This document shows positions 1-9,113 of a stretch of DNA of 64,000 bases, piece by piece. This DNA comes from Verrucomicrobiota bacterium (GTDB lineage: Bacteria; Verrucomicrobiota; Verrucomicrobiia; Limisphaerales; J093), in the NCBI GenBank assembly GCA_016716505.1, contig JADJWF010000001.1, forward strand, positions 813,996 to 877,995. Reading direction: 5' to 3'. The notes beneath the pieces were generated by a model. That model was not told the origin of the DNA, made no database searches, and saw only the letters and a list, made by a program, of their open reading frames with translations. A program made the position numbers and the translations under genes. Every line of letters begins with the position of its first letter. Position 1 is the first letter of the stretch.

Positions 1-1323
1 GAAGTTCGTCCGGTGTCCCTCATCCACCAGCACGAAAAGGTTTTCGTCTTCGTCCAGGTGCGACGCGCCTTTCACGGCGCGCTCGAACTTGTTGATGATG
101 GTCGTGATAACGGCCGCCTTCTTCGCTTCGATAAGTTCACGCAACTCCTTGCCATCACGGGCGCGCAACGGTTCGTAGCCGCAATACCGGAACGTGTCGC
201 AAATCTGGCGGTCCAACTCCACGCGGTCGGTGACCAGAATCAGCCGTGGATTGCGGATGGCAGGTGATAGCGCCAACGCTTTTGCGAGCATGACCATCGT
301 CAGCGATTTGCCGCTACCCTGGGTGTGCCAGACCAGTCCACCGCGACGGCTTCCGTCCGGTTCGTGCTCTTGCACGCGCGCGAGCGCAGCTTTCACCGCC
401 GCGTATTGCTGATGCCTCGCGATCTTCTTCTGCCCGCCGTCGTAAACAACGAAGATGCGCGCCAGCTCCAGTAGCCGCTCGGGGCGGCACAGGCCGAAAA
501 CCGTGCGGTCTTGAGCGGTCACGCCCCGCTCGCGCAACTCGTTTGGGCCATCGCGCCGCCAGAACAGCTTGACCAATTCATCCACGGGCAGCGCCGTGTT
601 GAGCACGGTCTGAACATCGCCGTCGGCGACGGCCTCCTGCCATGCCGACCAAAACTCCGCTGGCGTTCGGGCGGTGGCGTAACGGGCGCTCTCGCCATTC
701 AACGCGAGGACAAGTTGGGCGAACCAGTAGAGCCGGGGAATCCCGTCGTTCTTTTGATTCCGCAGATGTTGGGAGATGCCCTGATTGAGCCACTTTTTGC
801 CGCGAGGTTTACACTCGATCACCGCGAACGGGATGCCGTTCACGAACAAGACGACATCCACACGATAGGTTTCGCGCGAGCCTGTCCGCTCCACCGCGAG
901 CTCCTCGGTGACGTGAAAGGCGTTTTCGCCCCAGCGCTCCCAATCCACGTAGCGCAGCGTGAAGCTGCGCGTGTCACCCTCGACCGTTTGCGGGAAGCTC
1001 TTTCCCAAGGAGAGGAGGTCGTAAACCTTCTCGCTCGTCTGAATCAGCCCTTCATCCGGAAGATCCCGCAAAGTGGCGATGGCAGACTCGACCGCCTCGG
1101 CGCTGAACGGCTGCTCCCGGCCACGCCAGCGGACACGGTTCATCTTGGCAAGCTGTTCGCGCAGGATGGGCGTCAGCAACACCTCGGATTTGCGCCCGCC
1201 ACGCAATTGCAGCGCCTCGGTCGGCGGCAGGTAGCGGAAGCCCAGCTTCATCAGCAATTCCACCGCTGGAATCTGTGACGCCAGTTTCTCGCGCGTGTCG
1301 GGAGTGGTGGGTTCGTTGGGCAT
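1..1323 (-). CDS. hsdR: Type I restriction enzyme HsdR subunit, N-terminal part (cut by window edge)
   Basis: The first 441 codons of the restriction/translocation subunit of a type I R-M system are present. The start ATG (1323-1321) follows directly on the stop of the upstream gene. A PD-(D/E)xK nuclease site is visible as D156 in YRVDVVLF and E170-x-K172 in AVIECKP. The SF2 translocase begins with a Walker A, HTQGSGKS, near residue 330, and a DEGH motif II lies at the very edge, so most of the helicase domain and the C-terminus lie outside the window. The protein would cut DNA after ATP-driven translocation in complex with HsdM and HsdS. It is the last visible gene of the defence operon that runs leftward from about 10.8 kb. 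The call is secure; only whether the rest is intact is unknown. Confidence 0.93.
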   Translation of the reverse strand, partial: MPNEPTTPDTREKLASQIPAVELLMKLGFRYLPPTEALQLRGGRKSEVLLTPILREQLAKMNRVRWRGREQPFSAEAVESAIATLRDLPDEGLIQTSEKVYDLLSLGKSFPQTVEGDTRSFTLRYVDWERWGENAFHVTEELAVERTGSRETYRVDVVLFVNGIPFAVIECKPRGKKWLNQGISQHLRNQKNDGIPRLYWFAQLVLALNGESARYATARTPAEFWSAWQEAVADGDVQTVLNTALPVDELVKLFWRRDGPNELRERGVTAQDRTVFGLCRPERLLELARIFVVYDGGQKKIARHQQYAAVKAALARVQEHEPDGSRRGGLVWHTQGSGKSLTMVMLAKALALSPAIRNPRLILVTDRVELDRQICDTFRYCGYEPLRARDGKELRELIEAKKAAVITTIINKFERAVKGASHLDEDENLFVLVDEGHRTNF

Positions 1324-4023
1324 TCAATTCTCCCTTTCGGCTTCCACCGCCCCACCCTTCCACTGCTCGTAGATGCGATTGCGGAGCGCAAAAGCGTCCT
1401 TGCCGCCTTCCATCACAGAGATGATGTCTCGCTGAATTGTCGGGTGGTCGGTCGAACCGGTGCTCAGTGTCAGCCCCGCTTCCTCAAAGGAACACGAAGC
1501 GACCATTTCCGATTCGCCAAGAACCGGGATATTCGCGTTGTGCGTCGCAAACACGAACTGGTGCTTGGTCTTCAACTCCAGTAACCGCCGAATGACATCC
1601 TGATAGATGATCTGGTTGTCCAGATCGTCCTCGGGTTGGTCAATCAACAGAAGGTCGTAGTCGCCGCGTTCGAGGAGGAAGAGGACAAGTGCTGACGTGC
1701 GTTGCCCAAGGCTGTGACGAGCCAATTGCTTTCCGTGGAGACTGAGTTCCAACCGGTCGGGCACTCGAAGAGCAAGGAACTCGGCGAGCTTCTGTCGGAT
1801 ATACCCCTCCAGCTTCTGCTGAGTGGACGCGACCTTTACCACGTCTTTCCACCGATCCCCGCCTTTCTGGAGTTCTTGGTAGATGTCAATCCCGTCAACA
1901 AACTCCTTTGCCAACCGCTCAATGGTCGCACCTTGAACGCCTGTGCCTTTGAAGAACTCCTTCAAGAAGTTCTCAAAGATCACCTTGTTGCCGCGATACT
2001 GAAGCTCAAGGGCAATGGGCAGTTTGCGTTCGTTCAGAGCGCGAATGGATTCGTCAAGGCGCTTAAACTCCTCGTGCCATGCCTCTCGCAGCTCGGTCAG
2101 GGCCGTTTCCAGTTCCTTCGCTGTCTGCCTTCGCTTGGCTTCGTCACGCGACAAGTCTTCCAGCGACTGTTTGGTTTCACGCAGTTGTTTTTCCAACTCG
2201 ACGTAAGTGTCGGGATTGACTTCGGGCAACTGAATCTGCCGACGTACTGCCGCAAACTCCTCGTCCAGACCTTCGCGCTTCTTCTCAACTTTTGATTTGA
2301 TTTCCTCGACCGTCTGCTTGGCGGCGCGCAGGCTAGAGACGCTGGAAACGAGGTCCGCCAGGAAATCGTTGGCAGGCTTCAAAGCCGTCTTCGCCGCCTG
2401 AATCTCCTCGGGGTTCTCTTTGGAACTCATCCCCATCAGAGTTGTGAGCGTTTCGGCGTGTTCTGATTGAAGGTCTTCTGCCGCGTTGGCCAGTTCTTCA
2501 AGCCAGTCGGCTGTCTCCTGCAACGCGGCGATGTCCGTGTTGAAGGCGACCTGCTTCGCCAGCTTGTCGGCAACCTTGTGCTCTTGGAACACTTTGAGGC
2601 TTTCCTCGACCTTCGCCTTCTTTTCGAGCAGTTCATCTTTCTTACCGACACTCGTTTCTTGCCGACCGAGTTTCAGAACCACATCGCGCACAGCCTGCAC
2701 CTTTGGCTCTGTTTTCTCCCGGACCTCCCGGAGTTCGTCCGAGTAGAATTTCTCAATCAAATCGGTGTTACGGTCCTCCTTGCCCAATTCGCTCAAGTCC
2801 TTTTGGCCGAAATAGAGAACCTTCAGCAGCCCTCCATTAGGGCGGAGGTTCTGAGTTAATTGCCCGTTCTGGAAAACCTTGGGCACTTCCCCACAAATCC
2901 GTTTTACCTCGTATTCTTTGCCGCCCGGTCCGCGCAAGTGCATGGTGATTTTCCCACCGCTGCCAACGTGTTCTTTAACCAGCGCCGTCTTGTAGGTTTC
3001 GTCCGGCGGATTTGTAGTCCAGCGTCCGCGCAACTCAACTCCGAGTCCGTATCGCAGGAGTTCCAAGACCGTGGACTTGCCGCTACCACGAATGCCGATG
3101 AGGTTGTTAAGCCCGCTGTTTAGCGCCCACTGAAAGCGGACTCCATCCGTTCCGCTTCCTTCGACCTCAATGGAAAGCACGTGCGGATGCGTGACTTCCT
3201 GTGGCGCAGCGGAAACCCGGTGGCGATGGTTCAGCAACGCAAGTTTAACCGCTTCAAACGTGTGTGCCCCAATCTGCAGAAAGCACCGCTGCTCCTGACC
3301 GCCGGTCTTGTGCGCCTGCCCCACCTTTGCCAAGTCCTTTGGGTCAGAACCTTCAACGGAAGGCGGCAGCGGTTCGCCAAGCCACTGCTTCCAGTCCTTT
3401 TCCTTGTCGCGTGTGCGAACCTTTTGAAATCCGAGCACGTTCTCTCGGAAGAGCGCCTGCTTTCCGAATTCGCCTACACGGCCACCGTCGAGTTCGTTGA
3501 AGAAACCACAACGGTCTTCGACATGAGCCAGGATGACGAAGCTGTCGCGGGCATGCTTTTCGCGCGCCTTGTGTAGCTCCTCAAGCAATGTCGTCAGACT
3601 CCAGCCGCAGCGGGCGTTTTCGTTACCGCGATCTGTTACGTCTGTTCCGTGAAAGGCGCTCTCAAGGAAAGGATTGATCCAATCTTTCTCCTTCGCCCAG
3701 GCGTTGCGTTCAAAGACAATCAAGGCGTGGATGCCGTTCGCACCGTCGTTCACTGAGAGTTCAACCCCCGGCAGAAGGAAGATGCCGCGCTTCTTCGCGG
3801 CCTTGCGGAGGGACTTGAATTCCTCGAAATCGAACTTGTTGTGGTTGGTGATGACTCCAACTCCAACACCCTCGTGCTCCAACCGATCAACGAACTCGCC
3901 AGTAAACGCGCTCGGTTCGCCTTTGTAGTCGAACTCCTTGTCCTGGCACGTGTGCAGATGAAAGTCTGCGCGAACCCAGCGGTTGCCGTGCGGGAAAAAG
4001 TTCTCCGGAGGATTTGTGTTCAT
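1324..4023 (-). CDS. PHP-domain ATPase, TrlF-like (R-M associated)
   Basis: An 899-aa protein with an N-terminal PHP phosphoesterase domain (metal-binding HLHT at residues 22-25, ITNHNK near 58, LLPGVELS near 85) fused to an SMC/RecF-like ABC ATPase. Walker A GIRGSGKST lies near residue 310 and Walker B LLLIDQPEDDLD near 790. A long charged coiled-coil insertion lies roughly between residues 430 and 680. This architecture matches the TrlF-type PHP-ATPases often found in or next to type I R-M loci. The PHP domain probably hydrolyses phosphoesters or nucleotides; the real substrate is unknown. The gene sits between the E2-like CBASS gene (32-bp gap) and hsdR, whose ATG abuts its stop. It could be an accessory defence effector or a regulator of the R-M system; the sequence does not decide this. 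Confidence 0.82.
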   Translation of the reverse strand: MNTNPPENFFPHGNRWVRADFHLHTCQDKEFDYKGEPSAFTGEFVDRLEHEGVGVGVITNHNKFDFEEFKSLRKAAKKRGIFLLPGVELSVNDGANGIHALIVFERNAWAKEKDWINPFLESAFHGTDVTDRGNENARCGWSLTTLLEELHKAREKHARDSFVILAHVEDRCGFFNELDGGRVGEFGKQALFRENVLGFQKVRTRDKEKDWKQWLGEPLPPSVEGSDPKDLAKVGQAHKTGGQEQRCFLQIGAHTFEAVKLALLNHRHRVSAAPQEVTHPHVLSIEVEGSGTDGVRFQWALNSGLNNLIGIRGSGKSTVLELLRYGLGVELRGRWTTNPPDETYKTALVKEHVGSGGKITMHLRGPGGKEYEVKRICGEVPKVFQNGQLTQNLRPNGGLLKVLYFGQKDLSELGKEDRNTDLIEKFYSDELREVREKTEPKVQAVRDVVLKLGRQETSVGKKDELLEKKAKVEESLKVFQEHKVADKLAKQVAFNTDIAALQETADWLEELANAAEDLQSEHAETLTTLMGMSSKENPEEIQAAKTALKPANDFLADLVSSVSSLRAAKQTVEEIKSKVEKKREGLDEEFAAVRRQIQLPEVNPDTYVELEKQLRETKQSLEDLSRDEAKRRQTAKELETALTELREAWHEEFKRLDESIRALNERKLPIALELQYRGNKVIFENFLKEFFKGTGVQGATIERLAKEFVDGIDIYQELQKGGDRWKDVVKVASTQQKLEGYIRQKLAEFLALRVPDRLELSLHGKQLARHSLGQRTSALVLFLLERGDYDLLLIDQPEDDLDNQIIYQDVIRRLLELKTKHQFVFATHNANIPVLGESEMVASCSFEEAGLTLSTGSTDHPTIQRDIISVMEGGKDAFALRNRIYEQWKGGAVEAEREN

Positions 4024-4055
4024 GAGTGCTTTTAGGACGATATGAATCTTCTCGC

Positions 4056-4514
4056 TCAGTTCCGGCTATGGTCCTCGGTCGGAGCAAGGTCTTCGGGTTT
4101 GGGCTGGCCGTGAGCGGCTGACTTTCCGAGCCACTTGCCGGTGAGCAGGAATAACTCGTAGAACACGAGCCACTCCGCTGTCCACGGGATGATGGTTTGG
4201 TGCAGATGCCAGTGTTTCTGCCACGGCTGTTCGCGCCAGTCGAAAAGGCAGAGCGTGTCGTTGTGAAACATGTGCGCGCCCTTGGTGTATTCAATCCTCG
4301 GCTCGATGACGCGGACCTCTGGCGAGTTCCACGGCGCGTAGTGGATTTCGACGCGATAGCTTGGGCTCTGCTCCGTCGGCTGGATGCGTCCCCGGCATGT
4401 CAGTTTCAACCCACTGATGCGCGAGTTCAAAAACGGGAACTTCTCCCGAAGCAGCGCTTGTTCGCTGACGACCTTGCGATACTTGTCAGCCTTGTTTGTC
4501 GGAATCATCACCAT
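4056..4514 (-). CDS. CBASS E2-like protein (short type II CBASS)
   Basis: About 152 aa, starting at one of two clustered ATGs (4514 or 4508) that overlap the 3' end of the CD-NTase gene. The C-terminal half has the pattern expected of prokaryotic E2-like proteins of short type II CBASS: His84 followed by DTLCLFD with a candidate catalytic Cys89, then IIPWTAEWLVFYELFLLTGK. No E1 or JAB protease is fused or adjacent, so this would be the E2-only form, proposed from studied relatives to conjugate the CD-NTase C-terminus and raise its activity. Translational coupling with the CD-NTase gene supports this. An upstream in-frame ATG at 4565 would overlap the neighbour more deeply and its added residues look non-homologous. 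The assignment rests on motif pattern and context. Confidence 0.75.
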   Translation of the reverse strand: MVMIPTNKADKYRKVVSEQALLREKFPFLNSRISGLKLTCRGRIQPTEQSPSYRVEIHYAPWNSPEVRVIEPRIEYTKGAHMFHNDTLCLFDWREQPWQKHWHLHQTIIPWTAEWLVFYELFLLTGKWLGKSAAHGQPKPEDLAPTEDHSRN

Positions 4515-5595
4515 AGAACTTGTGAGCCAGATTCGGCACGCCCGCCCCAACAAGAGTCGAGACAATCACCCCTGAACCGTTCGTCGAAGCCAGCCCGGCA
4601 TTCACGAGCGCGGCCTTGCTGAACAGTGCATGTGCCTTGGCAGAATCCTTGTCGTAGGCTTCAAAGAAGCCGTCGCTTTGGAACACCCAATCCCACGCTT
4701 CGCGCGCCTGCGGCTTCGTGCAATTGGGATGATGCAGCACCAACAGCTTGTCGAGCGCCTCGCCTACGCGAGTGCGGAGTTCGACCATGTTTTCATCGTT
4801 CGCGGATTTCGTGAGTTTGTCGCGCGGGGTCTTGGTTTGCGCCCGGTTCTCGACTTCGAGGCTGGACGCAAGCCGGGTCTTGAGCTTTGAAAGCAGCCAG
4901 TAGAACGCCTCGTCGTCACGCTCGTAGTAGCTGGGAGCGCATTCCTCGACCAGCATCGTCAGCTTGAGCCCGTTCGGCATGTCCCAATCCTCGCCGCGAC
5001 TGCGGGCAAACCGTTTCATCAGGCGAATCATCACTCGCAACTGCGAGCCTGCTCCGTCCCGCTGCTTGTTCAGCGCCTCGACGCGTTCCTCAAACCAACG
5101 GTTGATTTCGGTCGGGTCAGACCCGGTGAAGCCACTCGCCCCGGCCAGTTCCTGGCGTTCCACGTCGGTATCCGCGTCGAGCTTCCGGTAGCACGGAATG
5201 TCAACGTGATGCCCTTCCGCGTAGAAGACGCGGACGCAGTTGTTGTGAATTTCCGGCTGCTTGTTGAAATTCGGGTCTTTGACCGCGTCGCGCACCATCT
5301 CCTGGGTCTCGTGCGCGGTGTAGGCCGTGCCGTCCTTCTTTTTCAGGTCGTCTTTGTGAAACCACACCCCGTCGTCAATGTCGTAAGCGTTGTCTTTCTC
5401 CTGCACGGTCGTGTTGCTGGCCATCGAACCTTGCGGAATGAAATGGTCGTCATTGAGCCGGATGTCCTCGGGCCGATTTCGCTTGAGGCGATTGCGATTC
5501 GCTTCCCGGTGGCCACGCAACTTGTCCTTTACCGCCTGCGGCAGATTCACACAGTCGGTTTCGTAAGCTTGAATCTGTTCGTTGTAATCAAACAT
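4486..5595 (-). CDS. CBASS cyclic oligonucleotide synthase (CD-NTase)
   Basis: A 369-aa nucleotidyltransferase-fold protein. The polymerase-beta signature is complete: G56-S57 in FIPQGSMASNTT, the metal-binding acidic cluster DIDD at 72-75 in YDIDDGV, and a third acidic residue in HHVDIPCY at D132. These are hallmarks of CD-NTases, which make cyclic di- or trinucleotides after phage sensing. The C-terminus ends in DKQG; a C-terminal Gly fits conjugation by the downstream E2-like protein. The start at 5595 overlaps the DUF6602-like gene by 8 bp, so both are probably translated together. A longer in-frame extension upstream runs antisense-like through the neighbour and is not believed. The clade and cyclic product cannot be read reliably by eye. 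Confidence 0.88.
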   Translation of the reverse strand: MFDYNEQIQAYETDCVNLPQAVKDKLRGHREANRNRLKRNRPEDIRLNDDHFIPQGSMASNTTVQEKDNAYDIDDGVWFHKDDLKKKDGTAYTAHETQEMVRDAVKDPNFNKQPEIHNNCVRVFYAEGHHVDIPCYRKLDADTDVERQELAGASGFTGSDPTEINRWFEERVEALNKQRDGAGSQLRVMIRLMKRFARSRGEDWDMPNGLKLTMLVEECAPSYYERDDEAFYWLLSKLKTRLASSLEVENRAQTKTPRDKLTKSANDENMVELRTRVGEALDKLLVLHHPNCTKPQAREAWDWVFQSDGFFEAYDKDSAKAHALFSKAALVNAGLASTNGSGVIVSTLVGAGVPNLAHKFYGDDSDKQG

Positions 5596-6364
5596 GGGGC
5601 ACTCCTTGGGTGGCGGGCTTGTTGGCGAGTTGGTTGGCGTAGGCCATCCAGTCCACTGCCGGGACTGTGGCCAGGGATTGCAGTTTCGAGAGCAGTCGGA
5701 ATGCAAAATGGGCAAGCGCGTTTTCCGGTGGGCCGAACGTGTATTTGCCCTGTGCTTCGAAAACATCAAAACTCGCGCCCATTGCGGCAAACCCGCAGTC
5801 AATCGTGCCCTCCTTCGGCAGCTTCGCGTGAATCTCCCGAAACGATTCGCCCAGACCGTCCTTCCAATCCACTTCGATGGCGAGAATGCCCGCCACAATC
5901 TCGAAGTGTGGCTTCGGGGAAAGTCTGCCGTTGGCCGTGTAGATTTCGACCGATGTCCGCTTCAGCCGGCGCACTGACGCGGCTTTGTCCGCCGCGTATT
6001 CCAGGTAGCCCTTGTCAATCTTCGGCTTGCACTCAAACACGGCATAGACGGCCTCTGCGGGGACATAGCGATGCTTGTCGTTGTCCAGCAGGGCGGGCGT
6101 GTATTGCCGATCAAACACCACCACATCAATGGACTGACTGACCTTGCCGTCGCTATCAAGCACGATGGCCTTCTCAACGGTGTAGCGGTTCGGGAGATAC
6201 TTGCGCAGAAAATCAATGAAGTGCTGCTCGTTGACTTCGCCTCGGTCGCCCGCGTGGGTGATGCGGCGCGAGGACCTCAACCGAGCCGCGAGGCATTCCT
6301 GTTCTGTCGCGAACGCATCACGAAGAAAGTCGGAGTTCTTGGGAGTCGCGTTGTCGTCACTCAT
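5588..6364 (-). CDS. DUF6602-like protein, nuclease-fold, candidate CBASS effector
   Basis: A 258-aa soluble protein resembling the DUF6602 family. A PD-(D/E)xK-like core can be seen: D80 in SIDVVVFD and E111-C-K113 in AVYAVFECKP, with an earlier acidic residue in DRGEVNEQHF (E43). It begins 2 bp after the hsdS stop and overlaps the CD-NTase start by 8 bp, which ties it to the CBASS genes. In CBASS operons the third gene is the effector switched on by the cyclic nucleotide, so a nucleotide-activated DNase is the natural reading, although no obvious ligand-binding domain such as SAVED is seen. It could instead be an R-M accessory nuclease. Family and fold are moderately sure; the effector role is inferred from position. 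Confidence 0.68.
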   Translation of the reverse strand: MSDDNATPKNSDFLRDAFATEQECLAARLRSSRRITHAGDRGEVNEQHFIDFLRKYLPNRYTVEKAIVLDSDGKVSQSIDVVVFDRQYTPALLDNDKHRYVPAEAVYAVFECKPKIDKGYLEYAADKAASVRRLKRTSVEIYTANGRLSPKPHFEIVAGILAIEVDWKDGLGESFREIHAKLPKEGTIDCGFAAMGASFDVFEAQGKYTFGPPENALAHFAFRLLSKLQSLATVPAVDWMAYANQLANKPATQGVPHV

Positions 6365-6366
6365 AC

Positions 6367-7593
6367 CTATTTGGTCTTAACACGGACTTCGCCGGTCAGT
6401 AGCTTTTGCATCAGGCCGCGCTTTTGTTGCTTGAGCGCTTCCAACTCGGCTTCTAGCAGGCGGATTTCCTGGTCGCAGGCGTCGAGGACTTCGACGATGC
6501 GCTGCTGTTCTTCGATGGTCGGCGGCAACTCGATATAGTGCCGCAGGAAGTCCTTGGAATCGAAGATGAGCTTCTCACGGTGAACGCCGTCGCTGGCGAG
6601 GAAGGCCAGATGCCACATGCGTTGTTCGTGGCAGAGCCAGTCGAAGAACGGCATGTGCAACACCTCGGGCGCTCTGTTCACGAGGATGGAGTATTCCTTG
6701 GAGACATGGCAGCCGGAGAATTCCCTCGTGACCATGCCCCACGCTCCGTGAACAACCTGCCGCTTGGAAACGAGGAAGTCGCCGGTGCGAAGTTCGTGCA
6801 GGTCGGTGGTCTTGTAATCTGCGCCACGCAAATCTTCTCGGCGGAACAAACCGCCACAACGGCGGCGGATACTGATAAGACGATAAACCTCGATTGGCGA
6901 CCAGTTCACCGAGCGAAAGATGTGCTTCAGGACTTCACTCAACTGGACGCGCCGCCATTTCAAACGACCACACTTCGGAAAGCGGCGTGTGCCGTGGAGA
7001 AGCTGTCGCCGGAGTGTGCCTAGACGCGCACTTTTCGCCACTATCAAGCGTTGCAGCTTTTCCGTAACGATTTCCCATGCGCCGAGAATTGCGGCGATTC
7101 TGCGCTGCTCCGCGAGAGGGGGCAGAAGCACGGGGAACGCCTTGAGTTGGCTCGTGTTGACGCTGGCGAGGTTGGTGGACTGCTTGGAACAACTGCGGAA
7201 GTAACGCCGTCCCCAAGGCGAGGCTGTAAGCTTCTCAAGGAAATCGTTGCGAAGTTGCGAAGAAGTGACGCGCACAGCGAACACATGGTTCTGATGAACG
7301 CACGGCTCGACTTGTCCATGCCAGATGCAGCCTCGCCCGAGTTTGTCGAAATCTCCACCTTCGGTCAGCAAAAGGTCACCACGTCGCAACAGATAACGAT
7401 CAACTTTGCGCTCTGGGACTTCTATGGTTTTCATCTCCGACAGGTTGACGTGTCCGTCTTGGACGTTTGCCACGCGAAGATACGGTAGGCTTACCACGGG
7501 CGTTTCCTTCTGTGCGCCCTTGGCGATGCCGGTCTGAATCTCGGCAAGCTTGTCGAGTCTTTCGATTCTCCAACCCTTGGGCGGCTTCGTCAC
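6367..7593 (-). CDS. hsdS: Type I R-M specificity subunit HsdS (full length)
   Basis: A 408-aa specificity subunit with two target-recognition domains, each followed by a conserved helix. The first is marked by LPPLAEQRRIAAIL near residues 156-169. The second is PPTIEEQQRIVEVLDACDQ, leading into a C-terminal coiled coil that ends QKLLTGEVRV. The two TRDs would read the two halves of a bipartite DNA site. It overlaps the hsdM stop by 4 bp, the usual translational coupling. A separate half-length HsdS lies on the other side of hsdM, so this operon offers two specificity proteins. The recognition sequence cannot be predicted from inspection. Confidence 0.92.
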   Translation of the reverse strand: MTKPPKGWRIERLDKLAEIQTGIAKGAQKETPVVSLPYLRVANVQDGHVNLSEMKTIEVPERKVDRYLLRRGDLLLTEGGDFDKLGRGCIWHGQVEPCVHQNHVFAVRVTSSQLRNDFLEKLTASPWGRRYFRSCSKQSTNLASVNTSQLKAFPVLLPPLAEQRRIAAILGAWEIVTEKLQRLIVAKSARLGTLRRQLLHGTRRFPKCGRLKWRRVQLSEVLKHIFRSVNWSPIEVYRLISIRRRCGGLFRREDLRGADYKTTDLHELRTGDFLVSKRQVVHGAWGMVTREFSGCHVSKEYSILVNRAPEVLHMPFFDWLCHEQRMWHLAFLASDGVHREKLIFDSKDFLRHYIELPPTIEEQQRIVEVLDACDQEIRLLEAELEALKQQKRGLMQKLLTGEVRVKTK

Positions 7594-9113
7594 AGTCCAA
7601 GCTCCTTGAGGTAACGCCCGATTTCCTTCCGCACGCCCACGAGTTCGTCTTCGAGGCGGGTGATTTCCTTCTGCACTTTCTTCAAGTCCACCGGGGCTTC
7701 CGGTTCAAAGGTGTCCACGTAGCGCGGGATGTTGAGATTGAAGTCGTTCTCCTTCACTTCCTCGAACGTGACGCGCCTGGCGTATTTGGGCACGTCCTCG
7801 AACTTGCGGAACGTCTCCACAATCTTCTCGATATCCTGCGGACGGAGTTTGTTTTGTTTCGCGTCCTGGGCGAAGTCGCGGCTGGCATCAATGAACAGGA
7901 TGTCCGTGCCGTGGCGGGCTTCCTTCTTGCCCTTGTTGAACAGGAGAATCGCCGCTGGAATGCCCGTGCCATAGAAGAGATTCACCGGCAGGCCGATGAC
8001 GGCTTCGAGTAGGTTCTCCTCGATGAGGGTTTGACGAATCCGGCCTTCGGCAGCGCCGCGAAAAAGGACGCCATGCGCCACAATCACTCCGACGCGGCCT
8101 GAGCCAGCGCCGGCAGCTTCAATCATGTGAGTGATGAAGGCGTAGTCGCCACGGGTCTTCGGCGGGATGCCGCGATGGAAGCGGCCGTAAGGATCGGCGG
8201 CGGCTTTTTCCGCGCCCCACTTGTCGAGCGAGAACGGCGGATTGGCGACCACGATGTCGAACTTCATCAGGCGGCTATCTTCGACAAGCTTGGGTGAGTT
8301 GAGCGCGTCGCACCATTCGATGCGCGCGGCGTCGAGGCCGTGGAGGAACATGTTCATCCGCGCCAGCGCATAGGTCTGGTTGTTGTTCTCCATGCCGAAC
8401 ACGGCGACGTTGGCGGGCTGTGTCTTGTCCCTGCGCGGCACTTCGTGGGCGACCTTCACCAGCAGCGAGCCCGAGCCGCACGTTGGGTCGCATATCTTGT
8501 TGCCCGGCTTTGGCGCAAGCAGCTTGGCGAGCAACGTGGCAACCTCGGCGGGCGTGTAGAACTCGCCGCCCTTCTTGCCGGCATCGGAAGCGAATTGGCC
8601 GATGAGATACTCGTAGCAGTCGCCAATGATGTCGGCATTGCCGAGTGTGCGCGGGCGCAGGTCCAGCGGCGCGAAGTCTTCCAGCAGATGCTTGAGGCGG
8701 CGGTTGCGGTCGCGTGTCTCGCCGAGGTTCACCTCGGAGTTGAAATCAATCTTGCGGAACACGCCGTCGAGCTTTGCCTTGTTCTCGTCTTCGATGGAAT
8801 CGAGCGCATGGTTAATGAGTTCGCCGATGTTGTCGGCATCGCGCTGGGCGTGGAGCGAATCGAACGTGGCGTCCTCCGGCATGATAAACCGCTCACGAGC
8901 AAGGCGGCGCTGCACCATGACTTCGTCCTTGGGAAACTGGGCGCGTAGTTCCTCGACGCGTTGCCGGCGCACGTCACTCAGGTATTTGAGGAAGAGCATG
9001 GTCAGGACGTAGTCCTTGTAAACGGACGAGTCCATGACGCCCCGGAAGGTGTCGCACGCTTTCCAGGCAACGCGGTTGATTTCGGCTTTGCGGTCAATGA
9101 TGGGGTCAGGCAT
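7590..9113 (-). CDS. hsdM: Type I R-M DNA methyltransferase HsdM
   Basis: A 507-aa N6-adenine methyltransferase subunit. It has an N-terminal HsdM helical domain, the GEFYTP signature at residues 183-188, the SAM-binding motif DPTCGSGSLL from 209, and the catalytic NPPF at 291-294. With HsdS it forms the modification enzyme and with HsdR the restriction complex. It overlaps the preceding half-HsdS gene by 8 bp and the following hsdS by 4 bp. Length and motif spacing are normal and no damage is seen. Confidence 0.96.
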   Translation of the reverse strand: MPDPIIDRKAEINRVAWKACDTFRGVMDSSVYKDYVLTMLFLKYLSDVRRQRVEELRAQFPKDEVMVQRRLARERFIMPEDATFDSLHAQRDADNIGELINHALDSIEDENKAKLDGVFRKIDFNSEVNLGETRDRNRRLKHLLEDFAPLDLRPRTLGNADIIGDCYEYLIGQFASDAGKKGGEFYTPAEVATLLAKLLAPKPGNKICDPTCGSGSLLVKVAHEVPRRDKTQPANVAVFGMENNNQTYALARMNMFLHGLDAARIEWCDALNSPKLVEDSRLMKFDIVVANPPFSLDKWGAEKAAADPYGRFHRGIPPKTRGDYAFITHMIEAAGAGSGRVGVIVAHGVLFRGAAEGRIRQTLIEENLLEAVIGLPVNLFYGTGIPAAILLFNKGKKEARHGTDILFIDASRDFAQDAKQNKLRPQDIEKIVETFRKFEDVPKYARRVTFEEVKENDFNLNIPRYVDTFEPEAPVDLKKVQKEITRLEDELVGVRKEIGRYLKELGL

